The position numbers and the translations under genes are program-made. Positions 48,757 through 62,070 of a stretch of 64,000 bases of DNA are shown here, in pieces; the first letter of the stretch is position 1, and every line of letters begins with the position of its first letter. The notes under the pieces were generated by a model. The model saw only the letters and a list, made by a program, of their open reading frames with translations. It made no database searches and was not told where the DNA came from. The stretch spans positions 1,264,501 to 1,328,500 of the forward strand of contig NZ_CP077311.1 in assembly GCF_019048265.1 (NCBI RefSeq), in the 5' to 3' direction. Origin of the DNA: Aeromonas sp. FDAARGOS 1405. GTDB taxonomy: Bacteria; Pseudomonadota; Gammaproteobacteria; Enterobacterales; Aeromonadaceae.

Positions 48757-49383
48757 ATGTTGGAAAGATTGAACGGCCTGCTCATGCAGGCCGGAATTGT
48801 TATCACCGATACCCAAAAGAGCCAACTGGTGCAGTTGGTCGAGTTGCTGCACAAGTGGAACAAGGCTTACAATCTCACCTCGGTGCGAGATCCGGACGCC
48901 ATGCTGGTCAAGCATATCCTCGATAGCCTGGTGGTAAGCCCCCACTTGCACGGTGAGCGCTTCATCGACGTGGGGACAGGTCCTGGCCTGCCGGGATTGC
49001 CGCTGGCGATCATCAATCCGGACAAGCAGTTCGTCCTGCTCGACAGTCTGGGCAAGCGGATCAACTTCATCCGTCAGGTGATCCAGGAGCTGGGGCTGAC
49101 CAATGTGACGCCGGTCAAATCCCGGGTTGAAGAGTATCAACCCGAGGTGGGATTTGATGGTGTACTGAGTCGGGCATTTGCCTCGCTGGAGGACATGCTG
49201 AGCTGGTGTCACCACCTGCCGTCAGAACAGGGCTGCTTCCTGGCACTCAAGGGACAATATCCCGAGCAGGAGCTGGCCCAGTTGCCTGCCAATATCCGTC
49301 TGGTAGCCTGTCATGAGTTGCGGGTGCCGGAGCTGGAAGGCGAACGTCATCTGCTGGAATTCAAACATATCCAGCCCGAATAG
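48757..49383 (+). CDS. rsmG: RsmG, 16S rRNA m7G527 methyltransferase
   Basis: A 208-residue SAM-dependent methyltransferase (GidB). [19 protein letters not shown] and the SAM-binding [17 protein letters not shown] followed by [12 protein letters not shown] are diagnostic. It methylates G527 of 16S rRNA; loss gives low-level streptomycin resistance. It is in the mnmG-rsmG-parA-parB unit. Confidence 0.97.
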   Translation: MLERLNGLLMQAGIVITDTQKSQLVQLVELLHKWNKAYNLTSVRDPDAMLVKHILDSLVVSPHLHGERFIDVGTGPGLPGLPLAIINPDKQFVLLDSLGKRINFIRQVIQELGLTNVTPVKSRVEEYQPEVGFDGVLSRAFASLEDMLSWCHHLPSEQGCFLALKGQYPEQELAQLPANIRLVACHELRVPELEGERHLLEFKHIQPE

Positions 49384-49409
49384 GGTCGCAGTTTCATTTA
49401 GGGGATCGT

Positions 49410-50213
49410 GTGGGAAAAGTCATCGCCATAGCCAACCAGAAGGGTGGAGTGGGTAAAACCACCACCTGTGTGAATCTGGCCGCCTCCATGGCTGCCACCC
49501 GGCGCAAGGTGCTGGTGATCGATCTGGATCCGCAGGGCAATGCCACCATGGGCAGCGGTGTCGACAAGTATGACGTCGAGCGCACCGCTTATGAGTTGCT
49601 GATCGAGGATGCCCCCATCAGCGAAGTGATCATCCCCGAAACTACCGGGGGTTATCACCTGATCGCCGCCAATGCCGACGTGACCGCGGCCGAAATCCGT
49701 CTGATGGAATTTTTCGCCCGCGAAATCCGCCTGCGCAATGCGCTGGCCTCGGTGCGGGACAAATACGACTACGTCTTCATCGACTGCCCGCCCTCTCTCA
49801 ACATGCTGACCGTGAACGCCATGGCCGCCGCCGACTCCGTGCTGGTGCCCATGCAGTGCGAATATTACGCGCTGGAGGGGCTCACCGCCCTGGTCGACAC
49901 CATCAGCAAGCTGGCCGCCGTGGTCAATCCGGAGCTCAAGATCGAAGGGGTGCTGCGCACCATGTTCGATCACCGCAACCGGCTGGCCAATGATGTGTCC
50001 GATCAGCTAAAACAGCACTTTGGCGACAAAGTCTACCGCACCATCATTCCCCGCAATGTTAGACTGGCTGAGGCCCCGAGTTTCGGTGCCCCGGCCATGC
50101 ACTATGACAAATCATCGGTGGGCGCCAAGGCCTACCTGGCACTGGCTGGCGAGATCCTGCGCCGCCAGGAGCAGGAGCGTCAGGCGACCATCGCAGACCG
50201 AGAGAGCATATGA
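49410..50213 (+). CDS. parA: ParA, chromosome-partitioning ATPase
   Basis: A 267-residue Walker-type ATPase starting with GTG. The deviant Walker A motif IANQKGGVGKTTTCVNLAAS is at about residues 7-26, and VLVIDLDPQGNAT and VFIDCPPSLNMLT follow. It drives segregation of ParB-parS complexes at the origin. It overlaps parB by 4 bp. The parS-like sites lie 34-43 kb away in this window, on the far side of dnaA and the island. Confidence 0.97.
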   Translation: MGKVIAIANQKGGVGKTTTCVNLAASMAATRRKVLVIDLDPQGNATMGSGVDKYDVERTAYELLIEDAPISEVIIPETTGGYHLIAANADVTAAEIRLMEFFAREIRLRNALASVRDKYDYVFIDCPPSLNMLTVNAMAAADSVLVPMQCEYYALEGLTALVDTISKLAAVVNPELKIEGVLRTMFDHRNRLANDVSDQLKQHFGDKVYRTIIPRNVRLAEAPSFGAPAMHYDKSSVGAKAYLALAGEILRRQEQERQATIADRESI

Positions 50214-51118
50214 CTCCGAAAAAACGTGGACTGGGCAAGGGGCTGGATGCCCTGCTCAGTACCAGCACGGCTGCCCGCCAGAAACAGGTGATGAGCGATC
50301 AACGTACTGAAGAGGCCATGGCCCCCACCAATCAGGGCGAGCTGCGCAAGCTGCCGGTGGAGTGGTTGCAGTCCGGCAAGTACCAGCCCCGCAAGGATAT
50401 GTCCCAGGATGCACTGGAAGAGCTTGCCAACTCCATCCGCGCCCAGGGGGTGATCCAGCCCATCGTGGTACGCCCTCTCGGCGAGCAATCCTTCGAAATC
50501 ATCGCCGGTGAACGGCGCTGGCGTGCTTCCCAGCTGGCGCGGCTCGAGGTGGTGCCCTGCATCGTCAAGGATGTGCCCGACGAGGCTGCCGTCGCCATCG
50601 CGCTGATTGAGAATATTCAGCGGGAAGACCTCAATGCCATCGAAGAGGCGGTCGCTTTACAAAGACTGCTGACCGAATTCGAACTCACCCACCAGCAGGT
50701 GGCCGAGGCGGTGGGCAAGTCCCGCACCACGGTGACCAACCTGTTGCGTCTCAACCAGCTCAACGACGACGTGAAGCGTTTCGTCGAGCATGGTGACCTC
50801 GACATGGGTCATGCCCGAGCCCTGCTGGCCCTGAGCGGTCAGGCTCAGTCCGAACTGGCCAAGCTGGTTGCCCAGAAAGGGCTGACTGTACGCGATACCG
50901 AGAAGCTGGTGCAAAAAGCGCTTGAACCGGCAAAAGCCAGGGTCGAACCGGCCCGTGATCCGCAGATCGGCTACCTGGAGCGCCAACTGGCAGAAAAAAT
51001 TGGCAATCAGGTGCAACTTCAGCCTGGCAAGCTGGATAGCGGAAAGTTAGTAATAAGTTACGAGAATTTATCCGATTTGGACCGTATATTGGGCTATTTT
51101 GGCGTGTCAGAATCGTGA
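50210..51118 (+). CDS. parB: ParB, chromosome-partitioning protein
   Basis: A 302-residue CTPase and DNA-binding protein that loads at parS and spreads. It begins MTPKKRGLGKGLDALLS, has the arginine patch IIAGERRWRASQLA, then IENIQREDLNAIEEA and the helix-turn-helix LTHQQVAEAVGKSRTTVTNL. The C-terminal dimerisation region ends in LDRILGYFG. Targets are probably the four parS-like sites at 6004, 8411, 12897 and 15431. Confidence 0.97.
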   Translation: MTPKKRGLGKGLDALLSTSTAARQKQVMSDQRTEEAMAPTNQGELRKLPVEWLQSGKYQPRKDMSQDALEELANSIRAQGVIQPIVVRPLGEQSFEIIAGERRWRASQLARLEVVPCIVKDVPDEAAVAIALIENIQREDLNAIEEAVALQRLLTEFELTHQQVAEAVGKSRTTVTNLLRLNQLNDDVKRFVEHGDLDMGHARALLALSGQAQSELAKLVAQKGLTVRDTEKLVQKALEPAKARVEPARDPQIGYLERQLAEKIGNQVQLQPGKLDSGKLVISYENLSDLDRILGYFGVSES

Positions 51119-51218
51119 TTCTTACGCTTTTTGTAGTAATAAAACATCCATTCCTTTTGATATGGCCATAACCTTGATTTGCCGCGGAAAGCCGCAAAAA
51201 TTAAGGATTTTTGTCATA

Positions 51219-51246
51219 TTGCAATAGCGGCCCTCAAGGGTATAAT
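51219..51246 (+). promoter_or_regulatory. Probable atp operon promoter
   Basis: TTGCAA (51219-51224) and TATAAT (51241-51246) are spaced by 16 bp. They lie in the 190-bp gap between parB and atpI. Confidence 0.65.
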
Positions 51247-51273
51247 TTGACCGGCTTTAAGAGCTGTTAACAT

Positions 51274-51298
51274 GGGGTCTTCGGATCCCGATTTTTTA
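51274..51298 (+). terminator. Terminator-like hairpin in the atp leader
   Basis: GGGGTC and GATCCC pair (one G-T wobble) around a TTCG tetraloop, followed by GATTTTTT. It lies between the probable promoter and atpI, so it may be an attenuator or end read-through from parB. Confidence 0.6.
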
Positions 51299-51326
51299 CA
51301 GTTCTGTAATGTTCAGGGGTAGGTTG

Positions 51327-52510
<1,184 letters not shown>

Positions 52511-52556
52511 TGCGACTCAAATAATCCTTTTTATACAATCAATTACATCTAAATAA

Positions 52557-52849
<293 letters not shown>

Positions 52850-52866
52850 TAAAGAGGACATCGGCT

Positions 52867-53337
52867 GTGAATATCAACGCCACCCTCCTCGGCCAAGCAA
52901 TTGCTTTTTTCTTCTTCGTTGTGTTTTGCATGAAGTATGTATGGCCGCCGCTGATGGCTGCCATCGAAGCCCGTCAGAAAGCTATTGCTGACGGTCTCTC
53001 TTCTGCCGAACGAGCCAAGAAAGATCTGGATTTGGCCAAGGCCAATGCCGTCGATCAGCTGAAAGAAGCCAAGCTGCAGGCTGCTGAAATCATTGAACAG
53101 GCCAACAAACGCAAGGCCCAGATCATTGATGAGGCAACTGTCGGTGCTCAGGCTGAGCGGGAAAAAATCCTGGCTCAAGGCCGTGCCGAGATTGAAGCTG
53201 AACGTCATCGTGCCAAAGAGGAACTGCGCAAGCAGGTTGCTGCTCTTGCCATTGCGGGTGCAGAGAAGATCCTGGCGCGCCAAATCGACCAGGCTGCCAA
53301 CAGCGACATCGTCGACAAACTGGTAGCTGAACTGTAA
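52867..53337 (+). CDS. atpF: ATP synthase F0 subunit b
   Basis: A 156-residue peripheral stalk subunit starting with GTG, with one N-terminal membrane segment (about residues 5-28) and a long charged coiled coil with [20 protein letters not shown]. Length matches E. coli (156). Confidence 0.97.
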   Translation: MNINATLLGQAIAFFFFVVFCMKYVWPPLMAAIEARQKAIADGLSSAERAKKDLDLAKANAVDQLKEAKLQAAEIIEQANKRKAQIIDEATVGAQAEREKILAQGRAEIEAERHRAKEELRKQVAALAIAGAEKILARQIDQAANSDIVDKLVAEL

Positions 53338-53350
53338 CGGGAACGGGGCT

Positions 53351-53884
53351 ATGTCTGAACTGACTACAATCGCTCGCCCCTACGCCAAGGCTGCTTTCGA
53401 GTTTGCCGTTGAGCACAAGGCGGTTGATCAGTGGCTGGGGATGCTCAGCTTCGCTGCGGAAGTAGTGAAGAACGAGACCATCCACTCCCTGGTTAACGGC
53501 TCTGTGGCTGCCGACGAGCTGGCAAAACTGTTTGTCAGCATCTGCGGGGAGCAACTCGACGAGCATGGCCAGAACCTGATCCGGGTAATGGCAGAGAATG
53601 GTCGCTTGGGTGTGCTGCCGGCGGTCGTTGCCGAATTTGTGGTGTTCAAGTCTGAACTGGACAAAGAAGTTCAGGCTGACGTGATTTCGGCGATTGCACT
53701 GACCGACCAGCAGAAAGCCAATATTCAGGCTTCTCTGGAACAACGTCTCGCGCGCAAAGTGAAGCTGAATTGCAGCATCGACGCGTCCTTGATGGCCGGG
53801 GTGCTCATCAAGGCCGGTGATCTGGTTATCGACGGAACTGTCCGCGGCAAGCTGGATCGCATGGCTGACGCGCTGCAATCTTGA
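53351..53884 (+). CDS. atpH: ATP synthase F1 subunit delta
   Basis: A 177-residue subunit that joins the b stalk to the top of the F1 head. It begins [19 protein letters not shown] and has the C-terminal signature [20 protein letters not shown]. Length matches the family. Confidence 0.97.
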   Translation: MSELTTIARPYAKAAFEFAVEHKAVDQWLGMLSFAAEVVKNETIHSLVNGSVAADELAKLFVSICGEQLDEHGQNLIRVMAENGRLGVLPAVVAEFVVFKSELDKEVQADVISAIALTDQQKANIQASLEQRLARKVKLNCSIDASLMAGVLIKAGDLVIDGTVRGKLDRMADALQS

Positions 53885-53899
53885 TTGGGGTATTAGAGC

Positions 53900-55441
53900 A
53901 TGCAACTGAATTCCACTGAAATCGCCGAGCTGATCAAGCAGCGCATTGCGCAGTTTGATGTAAAGAGCGAAGCGCGTAACGAAGGTACCATCGTCTCCGT
54001 GAGTGACGGTATCATTCGTATCCACGGCCTGGCCGATGCCATGCAGGGTGAGATGATCGAGCTGCCGGGCAACCGCTACGCTCTGGCATTGAACCTGGAG
54101 CGTGACTCCGTTGGTGCCGTAGTGATGGGTCCCTATGCCGATCTGGCCGAAGGGATGAAAGTAAAAGGTACTGGCCGCATTCTGGAAGTGCCGGTCGGTC
54201 GTGGTCTGCTGGGCCGGGTGGTCAACACCCTGGGTCAGCCTATCGACGGTAAAGGTCCGGTCGAGCACGATGGCTTCTCTCCGGTAGAAGTGATTGCCCC
54301 GGGCGTTATCGAGCGTAAGTCTGTTGACCAGCCTGTCCAGACCGGTCTGAAAGCCATCGACTCCATGATCCCTATCGGTCGTGGCCAGCGTGAGCTGATC
54401 ATCGGTGACCGCCAGGTAGGTAAAACTGCCATTGCGATCGACACCATCATCAACCAGAAAGACTCCGGCATTAAGTGTGTCTACGTTGCGATTGGCCAGA
54501 AGGCCTCCACCATCGCCAACGTGGTGCGCAAGCTGGAAGAGCACGGTGCTCTGGCCAACACCATAGTAGTGGTTGCCTCTGCTTCCGAAGCGGCTGCCCT
54601 GCAATACCTGGCTCCGTATTCAGGTTGCTCCATGGGTGAGTACTTCCGTGACCGCGGTGAAGATGCCCTGATCATTTATGATGACCTGTCCAAGCAGGCC
54701 GTTGCATATCGTCAGATCTCCCTGCTGCTGCGCCGTCCGCCAGGACGTGAAGCATTCCCGGGCGACGTATTCTATCTGCACTCCCGTCTGCTGGAGCGTG
54801 CAGCTCGCGTCAACGACGAGTACGTAGAGAAGTTCACCAAGGGTGAAGTGAAGGGCAAAACCGGTTCTCTGACCGCGCTGCCGATCATCGAAACCCAGGC
54901 GGGCGACGTATCCGCGTTCGTTCCGACCAACGTGATCTCCATCACCGATGGTCAGATCTTCCTGACTTCCCAGTCTTTCAACGCCGGTATTCGTCCTGCG
55001 GTTGATCCGGGTATCTCCGTATCCCGTGTGGGTGGTGCCGCCCAGACCAAGATCGTCAAGAAGCTGTCCGGTGGTATCCGTACCGCGCTGGCCCAGTATC
55101 GCGAACTTGCTGCCTTTGCCCAGTTCTCTTCCGACCTGGACGATGCAACTCGCAAGCAGCTGGACCACGGTCAGAAAGTGACCGAGCTGATGAAACAGAA
55201 GCAGTACTCTCCGATGAGCGTGGCTCACCAGTCTCTGGTGCTGTTCGCCGCGGAAAAAGGCTATCTCTCTGATGTCGAGTTGAGCAAGATCCTCGACTTC
55301 GAAGCCGCTCTGCTCTCTTTCGCCGATACCCAGCATGCTGAGCTGATGGCTGAAATCAATGCCAAGGCTGACTACAACGACGCGATCGTTGGCAAGCTGA
55401 CTGCGTTGCTGGATGACTTCAAGGCAACCCAGACCTGGTAA
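53900..55441 (+). CDS. atpA: ATP synthase F1 subunit alpha
   Basis: A 513-residue nucleotide-binding subunit. P-loop [15 protein letters not shown] (about residues 169-183), the signature [17 protein letters not shown] and the N-terminal [16 protein letters not shown] are all present. Length is identical to E. coli. Confidence 0.98.
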   Translation: MQLNSTEIAELIKQRIAQFDVKSEARNEGTIVSVSDGIIRIHGLADAMQGEMIELPGNRYALALNLERDSVGAVVMGPYADLAEGMKVKGTGRILEVPVGRGLLGRVVNTLGQPIDGKGPVEHDGFSPVEVIAPGVIERKSVDQPVQTGLKAIDSMIPIGRGQRELIIGDRQVGKTAIAIDTIINQKDSGIKCVYVAIGQKASTIANVVRKLEEHGALANTIVVVASASEAAALQYLAPYSGCSMGEYFRDRGEDALIIYDDLSKQAVAYRQISLLLRRPPGREAFPGDVFYLHSRLLERAARVNDEYVEKFTKGEVKGKTGSLTALPIIETQAGDVSAFVPTNVISITDGQIFLTSQSFNAGIRPAVDPGISVSRVGGAAQTKIVKKLSGGIRTALAQYRELAAFAQFSSDLDDATRKQLDHGQKVTELMKQKQYSPMSVAHQSLVLFAAEKGYLSDVELSKILDFEAALLSFADTQHAELMAEINAKADYNDAIVGKLTALLDDFKATQTW

Positions 55442-55483
55442 GCGAGTGTGGCAGCGCAAGCTGCCACCTGATGGAGAGAAGAG

Positions 55484-56350
55484 ATGGCCGGCGCAAAAGA
55501 GATACGTAACAAGATCGGGAGTGTTAAAAACACTCAAAAGATCACCAGCGCTATGGAAATGGTGGCAGCAAGCAAGATGCGCCGTGCGCAGGATCGCATG
55601 TCTGCCAGCCGTCCGTACGCTGAAACCATGCGCAAGGTGATCGGCCATATCGCTCAGGGGAACCTGGAATACAAGCACCCCTACCTCATCGAACGTGAGG
55701 TCAAGCGAGTGGGTTACATCGTCGTCTCCACCGACCGTGGCCTGTGTGGTGGTCTGAACATCAACCTGTTCAAGGCTGCCCTCAATGATATGAAGCAATG
55801 GAGCGCGAAAGGTGCCAAGGTTGACCTGGCTCTGATCGGCAACAAAGCCTCCAACTTCTTTGAACGGCACGGCGCCAAGGTGAAAGCTCATGTCGCAGGA
55901 CTGGGCGATAACCCGAGCGTCAATGACCTGATTGGTTCAGTCAAGGTCATGCTGAAGGCTTACGACAACGGTGAGATTGACAAGCTGTATCTGGTGTACA
56001 ACAAGTTCGTCAACACCATGGTGCAGCAACCACGGGTCGATCAACTGCTGCCTTTGCCCGTAACTGAAGACAGCAAGCTCGCCAAGAAACACCACTGGGA
56101 TTACCTCTATGAGCCGGATCCCAAGAAGCTGCTGGATACCCTGCTGGTTCGCTATGTCGAATCTCAGGTCTACCAAGGTGTAGTGGAAAACTTGGCCAGT
56201 GAACAGGCAGCCCGAATGGTTGCCATGCAAGCCGCGACTGACAACGCCGGTAACCTGATTAACGATCTGCAACTGGTATACAACAAGGCCCGTCAGGCCA
56301 GTATTACCCAGGAGCTGACAGAGATCGTATCCGGTGCTGCTGCGGTGTAA
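55484..56350 (+). CDS. atpG: ATP synthase F1 subunit gamma
   Basis: A 288-residue rotor shaft subunit. The N-terminal helix [20 protein letters not shown] and the C-terminal signature with [20 protein letters not shown] are conserved. [11 protein letters not shown] follows in the central fold. Confidence 0.98.
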   Translation: MAGAKEIRNKIGSVKNTQKITSAMEMVAASKMRRAQDRMSASRPYAETMRKVIGHIAQGNLEYKHPYLIEREVKRVGYIVVSTDRGLCGGLNINLFKAALNDMKQWSAKGAKVDLALIGNKASNFFERHGAKVKAHVAGLGDNPSVNDLIGSVKVMLKAYDNGEIDKLYLVYNKFVNTMVQQPRVDQLLPLPVTEDSKLAKKHHWDYLYEPDPKKLLDTLLVRYVESQVYQGVVENLASEQAARMVAMQAATDNAGNLINDLQLVYNKARQASITQELTEIVSGAAAV

Positions 56351-57772
<1,422 letters not shown>

Positions 57773-57790
57773 GCCTCGACAGGAGGGCCC

Positions 57791-58219
57791 ATGGCAGAGA
57801 TGATCTCCTTTCACCTGGACGTGGTGAGCGCCGAAGGAAAACTGTTTTCCGGTCGCGTGCAATCCGCTCAGGTATCAGGCTCCGAAGGTGAGTTGGGTCT
57901 CCGCCACGGTCATGCTCCGTTGCTGACTGCCATCAAGCCGGGCCTGGTCCGCTTGGTGAAGCAGAACGGAACTGAAGAGGTGCTGTACATCTCCGGCGGT
58001 ATGCTGGAAGTACAACCTGAATCCGTGACCGTGCTGGCGGACACCGCGATTCGTGCTGACGACTTGGATGAGGCGAAAGCCCAGGAAGCCAAGCGCGCAG
58101 CCGAAGAGCGGATCCACAGCTCCCATGGTGATATCGACTACGCCCAGGCCGCCACCGAGCTGGCCAAGGCGATGGCTCAACTGCGAGTCATCGATATCGT
58201 CAAAAAGAATTACCGCTAA
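57791..58219 (+). CDS. atpC: ATP synthase F1 subunit epsilon
   Basis: A 142-residue central-stalk subunit and intrinsic inhibitor. [15 protein letters not shown] begins the beta-sandwich; [19 protein letters not shown] is the conserved loop; a C-terminal helical hairpin follows. AGGAGG precedes the start. A strong terminator closes the operon. Confidence 0.97.
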   Translation: MAEMISFHLDVVSAEGKLFSGRVQSAQVSGSEGELGLRHGHAPLLTAIKPGLVRLVKQNGTEEVLYISGGMLEVQPESVTVLADTAIRADDLDEAKAQEAKRAAEERIHSSHGDIDYAQAATELAKAMAQLRVIDIVKKNYR

Positions 58220-58233
58220 TAACGGTGATGCAA

Positions 58234-58260
58234 AAAGCGACCTTCGGGTCGCTTTTTTTT
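58234..58260 (+). terminator. Terminator of the atp operon
   Basis: AAAGCGACC and GGTCGCTTT form a 9-bp stem around TTCG with a run of eight T residues, 15 bp after atpC. Confidence 0.92.
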
Positions 58261-58312
58261 TACCCGTTGGATAGACTCCGCCGAGTATTTTTCATGTTCC
58301 AAAGGCCAATTT

Positions 58313-59674
58313 ATGTCCCTCAACGTCGTGATCCTGGCTGCGGGTAAAGGTACCCGTATGCGCTCTTCCCTGCCCAAGGTACTGCACCCGGTAGCCAACA
58401 AACCCATGGTTTCCCATGTGATCGATACCGCTCGTCAGGTCGGTGCCGAGCAGCTGCATCTGGTCTATGGCCACGGTGCCGAGCTGCTGAAAGAGCGGAT
58501 CGTGGCGGCCGATGTGAACTGGGTGCTGCAAGCTCAGCAGCTGGGAACTGGTCATGCCGTCGCCCAGGCCATCCCGTTCTGGAAGGATGAAGACGATGTG
58601 CTGGTGCTCTACGGCGATACCCCGCTGATCCAGCCCGAGACCCTGCAGCGCTTGCTCGCCGCCAAGGCTGAAAACGGGATGGCACTGCTGACCGTGGTGC
58701 TGGACAACCCCACCGGCTATGGCCGCATCGTCCGTGAAAATGGTCAGGTAGTCGGTATCGTCGAGCAGAAGGATGCCAATGCCGAACAGCTGGTCATTCG
58801 TGAGGTGAACACCGGCGTGCTGGTGGCCAATGGGGGCCAGTTGCGTCAATGGTTGTCTCGTCTCGACAACAAAAACGCCCAGGGCGAGTTCTATCTGACC
58901 GATGTGATCGCCATGGCTCACGGCGATAATTGCCCGATTGCCGCCGTTCATCCGGAGCGTGCCGCCGAGGTGGAAGGGGCCAACAATCGGGTGCAATTGG
59001 CTCAGCTTGAGCGCAGCTATCAGCAGATGCAGGCCGAGAAACTGATGATTGCAGGTGCAACCATGATCGACCCCGCACGCTTTGATTTGCGTGGGGTTTT
59101 GGAAATTGGTGAAGAGGTTGTTATTGATGCAAACGTCATCATTGAGGGCAAGGTGACTCTCGGCAATCACGTTCGTATCGGAGCCGGTTGCGTACTGAAA
59201 GATTGTGTCATTGGCGATCACTCCGAGGTGAAACCCTACTCGGTTATCGAGGGGGCACAGGTGGCAGATCAGTGCTCAGTGGGTCCGTTTACCCGCTTGC
59301 GTCCGGGGGCGGTTCTGGAGCAGGATGCGCACGTTGGCAACTTCGTCGAGATGAAGAAGGCCCGTCTGGGGGTTGGTTCCAAGTGCGGTCATCTGACCTA
59401 TCTGGGTGATGCCGAGATAGGAGCCGGGGTGAATATCGGTGCCGGTACCATCACCTGCAACTACGACGGGGTCAACAAATTCCAGACCATCATCGAGGAC
59501 GATGTGTTCGTCGGTTCTGATACCCAACTGGTAGCGCCTGTTCGCATCGGCAAGGGGGCCACCCTGGGAGCCGGCTCTACTATTACCAAGGACGTGGGTG
59601 AAAATGAACTCGTGATTACCCGGGTACCCCAGCGTCACATCAAGAACTGGGCTCGTCCGGTCAAGAAGAAGTGA
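58313..59674 (+). CDS. glmU: GlmU, N-acetylglucosamine-1-phosphate uridyltransferase/acetyltransferase
   Basis: A 453-residue bifunctional enzyme making UDP-GlcNAc for peptidoglycan and lipopolysaccharide. The N-terminal pyrophosphorylase has [20 protein letters not shown] and the UTP/metal site VLYGDTPLI; the C-terminal half is a left-handed beta helix with hexapeptide repeats and the acetyltransferase block [14 protein letters not shown] terminator follows. Confidence 0.98.
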   Translation: MSLNVVILAAGKGTRMRSSLPKVLHPVANKPMVSHVIDTARQVGAEQLHLVYGHGAELLKERIVAADVNWVLQAQQLGTGHAVAQAIPFWKDEDDVLVLYGDTPLIQPETLQRLLAAKAENGMALLTVVLDNPTGYGRIVRENGQVVGIVEQKDANAEQLVIREVNTGVLVANGGQLRQWLSRLDNKNAQGEFYLTDVIAMAHGDNCPIAAVHPERAAEVEGANNRVQLAQLERSYQQMQAEKLMIAGATMIDPARFDLRGVLEIGEEVVIDANVIIEGKVTLGNHVRIGAGCVLKDCVIGDHSEVKPYSVIEGAQVADQCSVGPFTRLRPGAVLEQDAHVGNFVEMKKARLGVGSKCGHLTYLGDAEIGAGVNIGAGTITCNYDGVNKFQTIIEDDVFVGSDTQLVAPVRIGKGATLGAGSTITKDVGENELVITRVPQRHIKNWARPVKKK

Positions 59675-59693
59675 TGCCCGATCGATAAAATAG

Positions 59694-59723
59694 AACCGGC
59701 GCCTGATGGCGCCGGTTTTTTTT
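59694..59723. terminator. Terminator between glmU and creD, bidirectional
   Basis: AACCGGCGCC and GGCGCCGGTT are perfect 10-bp arms around TGAT, followed by T residues on the plus side. The creD end lies 4 bp further right. Confidence 0.88.
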
Positions 59724-59726
59724 GGC

Positions 59727-61103
59727 TTATGACTGATGGTTGGTGTCACTGGTCGATGACTGAGGGGCCGCCCACGTGGTCGCGGGTGCGCTGTAGTCCA
59801 TCACCTGATACCAGTCGAGCTTGCGGGTCAGCATCATGATCAGCGCCAGGGTGGCGAACAGCAGCAGGGCGCCGAGCAGCAGGGCGATCTCTTCGGCTTG
59901 CAGCAGGCTGTAGAGGATGGCATAGACCAGCCCGAGCAGCGCTGCGAAGCCGATCCCCTGCTTCGGGCCACTCAGCACATGACTGAGGTAGAAGCCGTTG
60001 AGCAGCACGCTGGCCAGCGCGGCCACCAGATAGGCCCAGCCAAAGCCGAGGTGTTCGGTCAGCGCCAGCAGCACCAGATAGAAGATGGCCAGCCCCATGC
60101 CCACCAGCGCGTACTGGATCGGGTGAACCCGCAGCCCCTTGAGCAGCTCGAACATAAAGAAGCTGATAAAGGTGAGGCCGATGAAGAGCAGGGCATATTT
60201 AGCCGCCCTCTCATTGAGTTGATAATGATCCACCGGCTGCACCAGACTGACGCTGAAGGTGGAGAGATGGCTATCACCCCCGTTCATCATCCGGTTGAAG
60301 CGGGTCTCCATGTCGCTGGCGAACCAGCTGGTTTGCCAGTTGGCCTCAAACCCTTGTGGGCTCAGGGTGCGACTGCTCGGCAGAAAGTCACCGATAAAGT
60401 TGGGGTGGGGCCAGCTGCCCGCCAGCTGCAGGGTGCTCTCCTTGCCCAGCGGGACTATGTCGAGGGCGTTCATCCCCTGTAGATTGAGCTCCAGATGGAA
60501 GGTGCCATCCTGCTGCGGCAGGCTGTCGATCGGGGCATGGATACCCGCGAGCGCATCACCGAGGCGGGCACCGGGGGCAAACGGGATCCGCTGTGTGCCG
60601 AGTTGCAGTTCGGGGACGCTGTTGATACCGCGGGCATCGGAGAGCACCAGGCTCAGGTAGGGTTTGCCCGCCACCAGCTCGGCCGTTTCACCGAGCGGTG
60701 AGGTCGCGTCATTCAGCAAACTCTGCCGGGTGGGCAGGCGGCCGGATAGGGTGAGGCGGGTCTGGTAGACCTGCGCCTGATAGATGCCGAGCTTGCGCGG
60801 GGTCACCTCCATGATGGCCTGCACGTCCAGCTGTTCCGGCAGCAGGTAGCGATAGGTCTGCTCCTGACGGACGAAGCGCTTGCCATCCTGCTCGACCGTC
60901 ACCGAACGGGTATAGGGCTGCACGATAACCGGCCCCATCAGCCGTTGCGGGCCACTGCTGCTGGCCATGATGCTCTGGATCGCCTGATTGCGGTAAATCT
61001 GCCGCTCCCGGTTCAGCTCCATGATGGATTGCACCGGTACCATCAGCAGCAGGCTGAGCAACAGCAGCAGAAAGATCTTGTGGGTGAATATCTGTTTGAC
61101 CAT
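59727..61103 (-). CDS. creD: CreD/BlrD, inner-membrane protein of the Cre/Blr regulon
   Basis: A 458-residue protein with an N-terminal membrane segment (KIFLLLLLSLLLMVPVQSIM), a long periplasmic domain (about residues 30-300) and a cluster of about five or six membrane segments at the C terminus. This is the CreD architecture, and SIMELNRERQIYRNQAIQSI is a conserved CreD block. Expression is induced through CreBC/BlrAB; two exact TTCAC repeats with 6-bp spacing lie 64 bp upstream. Role is unclear but linked to envelope stress from beta-lactams. Confidence 0.92.
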   Translation of the reverse strand: MVKQIFTHKIFLLLLLSLLLMVPVQSIMELNRERQIYRNQAIQSIMASSSGPQRLMGPVIVQPYTRSVTVEQDGKRFVRQEQTYRYLLPEQLDVQAIMEVTPRKLGIYQAQVYQTRLTLSGRLPTRQSLLNDATSPLGETAELVAGKPYLSLVLSDARGINSVPELQLGTQRIPFAPGARLGDALAGIHAPIDSLPQQDGTFHLELNLQGMNALDIVPLGKESTLQLAGSWPHPNFIGDFLPSSRTLSPQGFEANWQTSWFASDMETRFNRMMNGGDSHLSTFSVSLVQPVDHYQLNERAAKYALLFIGLTFISFFMFELLKGLRVHPIQYALVGMGLAIFYLVLLALTEHLGFGWAYLVAALASVLLNGFYLSHVLSGPKQGIGFAALLGLVYAILYSLLQAEEIALLLGALLLFATLALIMMLTRKLDWYQVMDYSAPATTWAAPQSSTSDTNHQS

Positions 61104-61166
61104 GACACGTCTCCTTGTTGGATGGAGTGAGTCTGTCAGTCCGGTGTGAAGTGGTGATGGGTCTGT

Positions 61167-61182
61167 GTGAAGTGGTGGTGAA
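61167..61182 (-). promoter_or_regulatory. Cre/Blr tag upstream of creD
   Basis: On the minus strand TTCACCACCACTTCAC is an exact TTCAC-N6-TTCAC tag, the binding site of CreB/BlrA. A further TTCAC lies at 61146-61150. Confidence 0.88.
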
Positions 61183-61189
61183 GGGGGAT

Positions 61190-61214
61190 AAAAAAACCGG
61201 CATTGCGCCGGTTT
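61190..61214 (-). terminator. Terminator of the beta-lactamase gene
   Basis: On the minus strand AAACCGGC and GCCGGTTT pair around GCAAT and are followed by T residues, about 10 bp after the stop codon. Confidence 0.85.
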
Positions 61215-61223
61215 CTGGAGGAA

Positions 61224-62018
61224 TTACAGGGTCTTCAGCTTCCCGGGCAATGCGGCCAGCACCTCTTCTTTCGCCTTGAGGGAGGCGAACTGCTTGCCGG
61301 GCTTTTGCACCACGGTATGGACAAAGATCAGCTGTTTGCCCGGTTTGCTGGCCCAGCCGACGAACCAGCCGATCTGCTGATCGCGGTTGAGGCTGCCATC
61401 CAGCTTCTTCGGGTAGCCCATGCCGGTCTTGCCGTGGATCTGCCAGCCGTCGATCTCGCTCACCTTGAGGATATTGGCGGTGTACTGCAGGGTTTGCGCC
61501 GAGACCGGAAGCTTGCCGCTCAGCATCTTGCCTAGGAAGCGGGCCTGCTCCTCCGGACTGATGGCGAGGCTGGAGCTGAGCCAGGCCTGGGTCAGGCCGT
61601 CATGTTTGCCCGGATTACCGGAGAGATCCCGATTGCCGTAGTCGAAGCGGTCGACATATTGCTGGAAGCGCTCCATCCCCAGCCATTCGGTGAGCTGCTG
61701 GGAAAACCAGACCACCGAGTAGGTTTCCCAGCGGCGCGGGGTGGTGGTTTCACGCCAGGCGGGCAGCCAGCCGTCATAGCTCGGTTTGTAGGGCAGCGCC
61801 GGATGCTCTTCATCCACCAGATAGCCACTGTCGTAACCCATCAGCGCCAGCGGGATCTTGAAGGTGGACGCGGGCGGCAGCTGGCTGGAGCAGTCCCCTT
61901 CGCTGGAGAGGGTCTGGCCGTTGCCGTCAGCATAGAGAAAGCAGCCGCTGGCGGCGGAGGCAGGCAGGGCTGCGAGCAGACCGGCAGCCAGCAGGCTGGA
62001 GAGAAGCAGGCGGGACAT
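61224..62018 (-). CDS. ampS: Class D beta-lactamase (AmpS/OXA-12 type)
   Basis: A 264-residue serine beta-lactamase with a signal peptide ending near ASA (residues 20-23). Class D active-site motifs are STFK (catalytic Ser51, Lys54), a YSVVWFSQ block carrying the S-x-V motif, YGN in FDYGNRDLSG and KTG in IHGKTGMGYP. This is the chromosomal OXA-type penicillinase of aeromonads, regulated by BlrAB. A degenerate Cre/Blr tag is 53 bp upstream, and a hairpin (62047-62070) lies between it and the start. Confidence 0.94.
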   Translation of the reverse strand: MSRLLLSSLLAAGLLAALPASAASGCFLYADGNGQTLSSEGDCSSQLPPASTFKIPLALMGYDSGYLVDEEHPALPYKPSYDGWLPAWRETTTPRRWETYSVVWFSQQLTEWLGMERFQQYVDRFDYGNRDLSGNPGKHDGLTQAWLSSSLAISPEEQARFLGKMLSGKLPVSAQTLQYTANILKVSEIDGWQIHGKTGMGYPKKLDGSLNRDQQIGWFVGWASKPGKQLIFVHTVVQKPGKQFASLKAKEEVLAALPGKLKTL

Positions 62019-62046
62019 AGCATTTCCTTGAGCAAATGGATGAGAG

Positions 62047-62070
62047 AAAGCGGCAGTCTAATGCCGCTTT
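62047..62070 (-). terminator. Hairpin between creC/blrB and the beta-lactamase
   Basis: AAAGCGGCA and TGCCGCTTT are perfect 9-bp arms around 6 bases, with CTCTC after it on the minus strand. It could terminate the blrAB transcript or lie in the beta-lactamase leader as an attenuator. Confidence 0.7.

Noticed and set aside
53123..54604. Long ORF antisense to atpF-atpH-atpA (493 codons)
   Set aside because: It runs across three well-defined ATP synthase genes and has no domain or ribosome binding site of its own.
59773..59778. CACGTG in creD considered as parS
   Set aside because: The flanks (GCCC and GTCG) do not match the parS arms.
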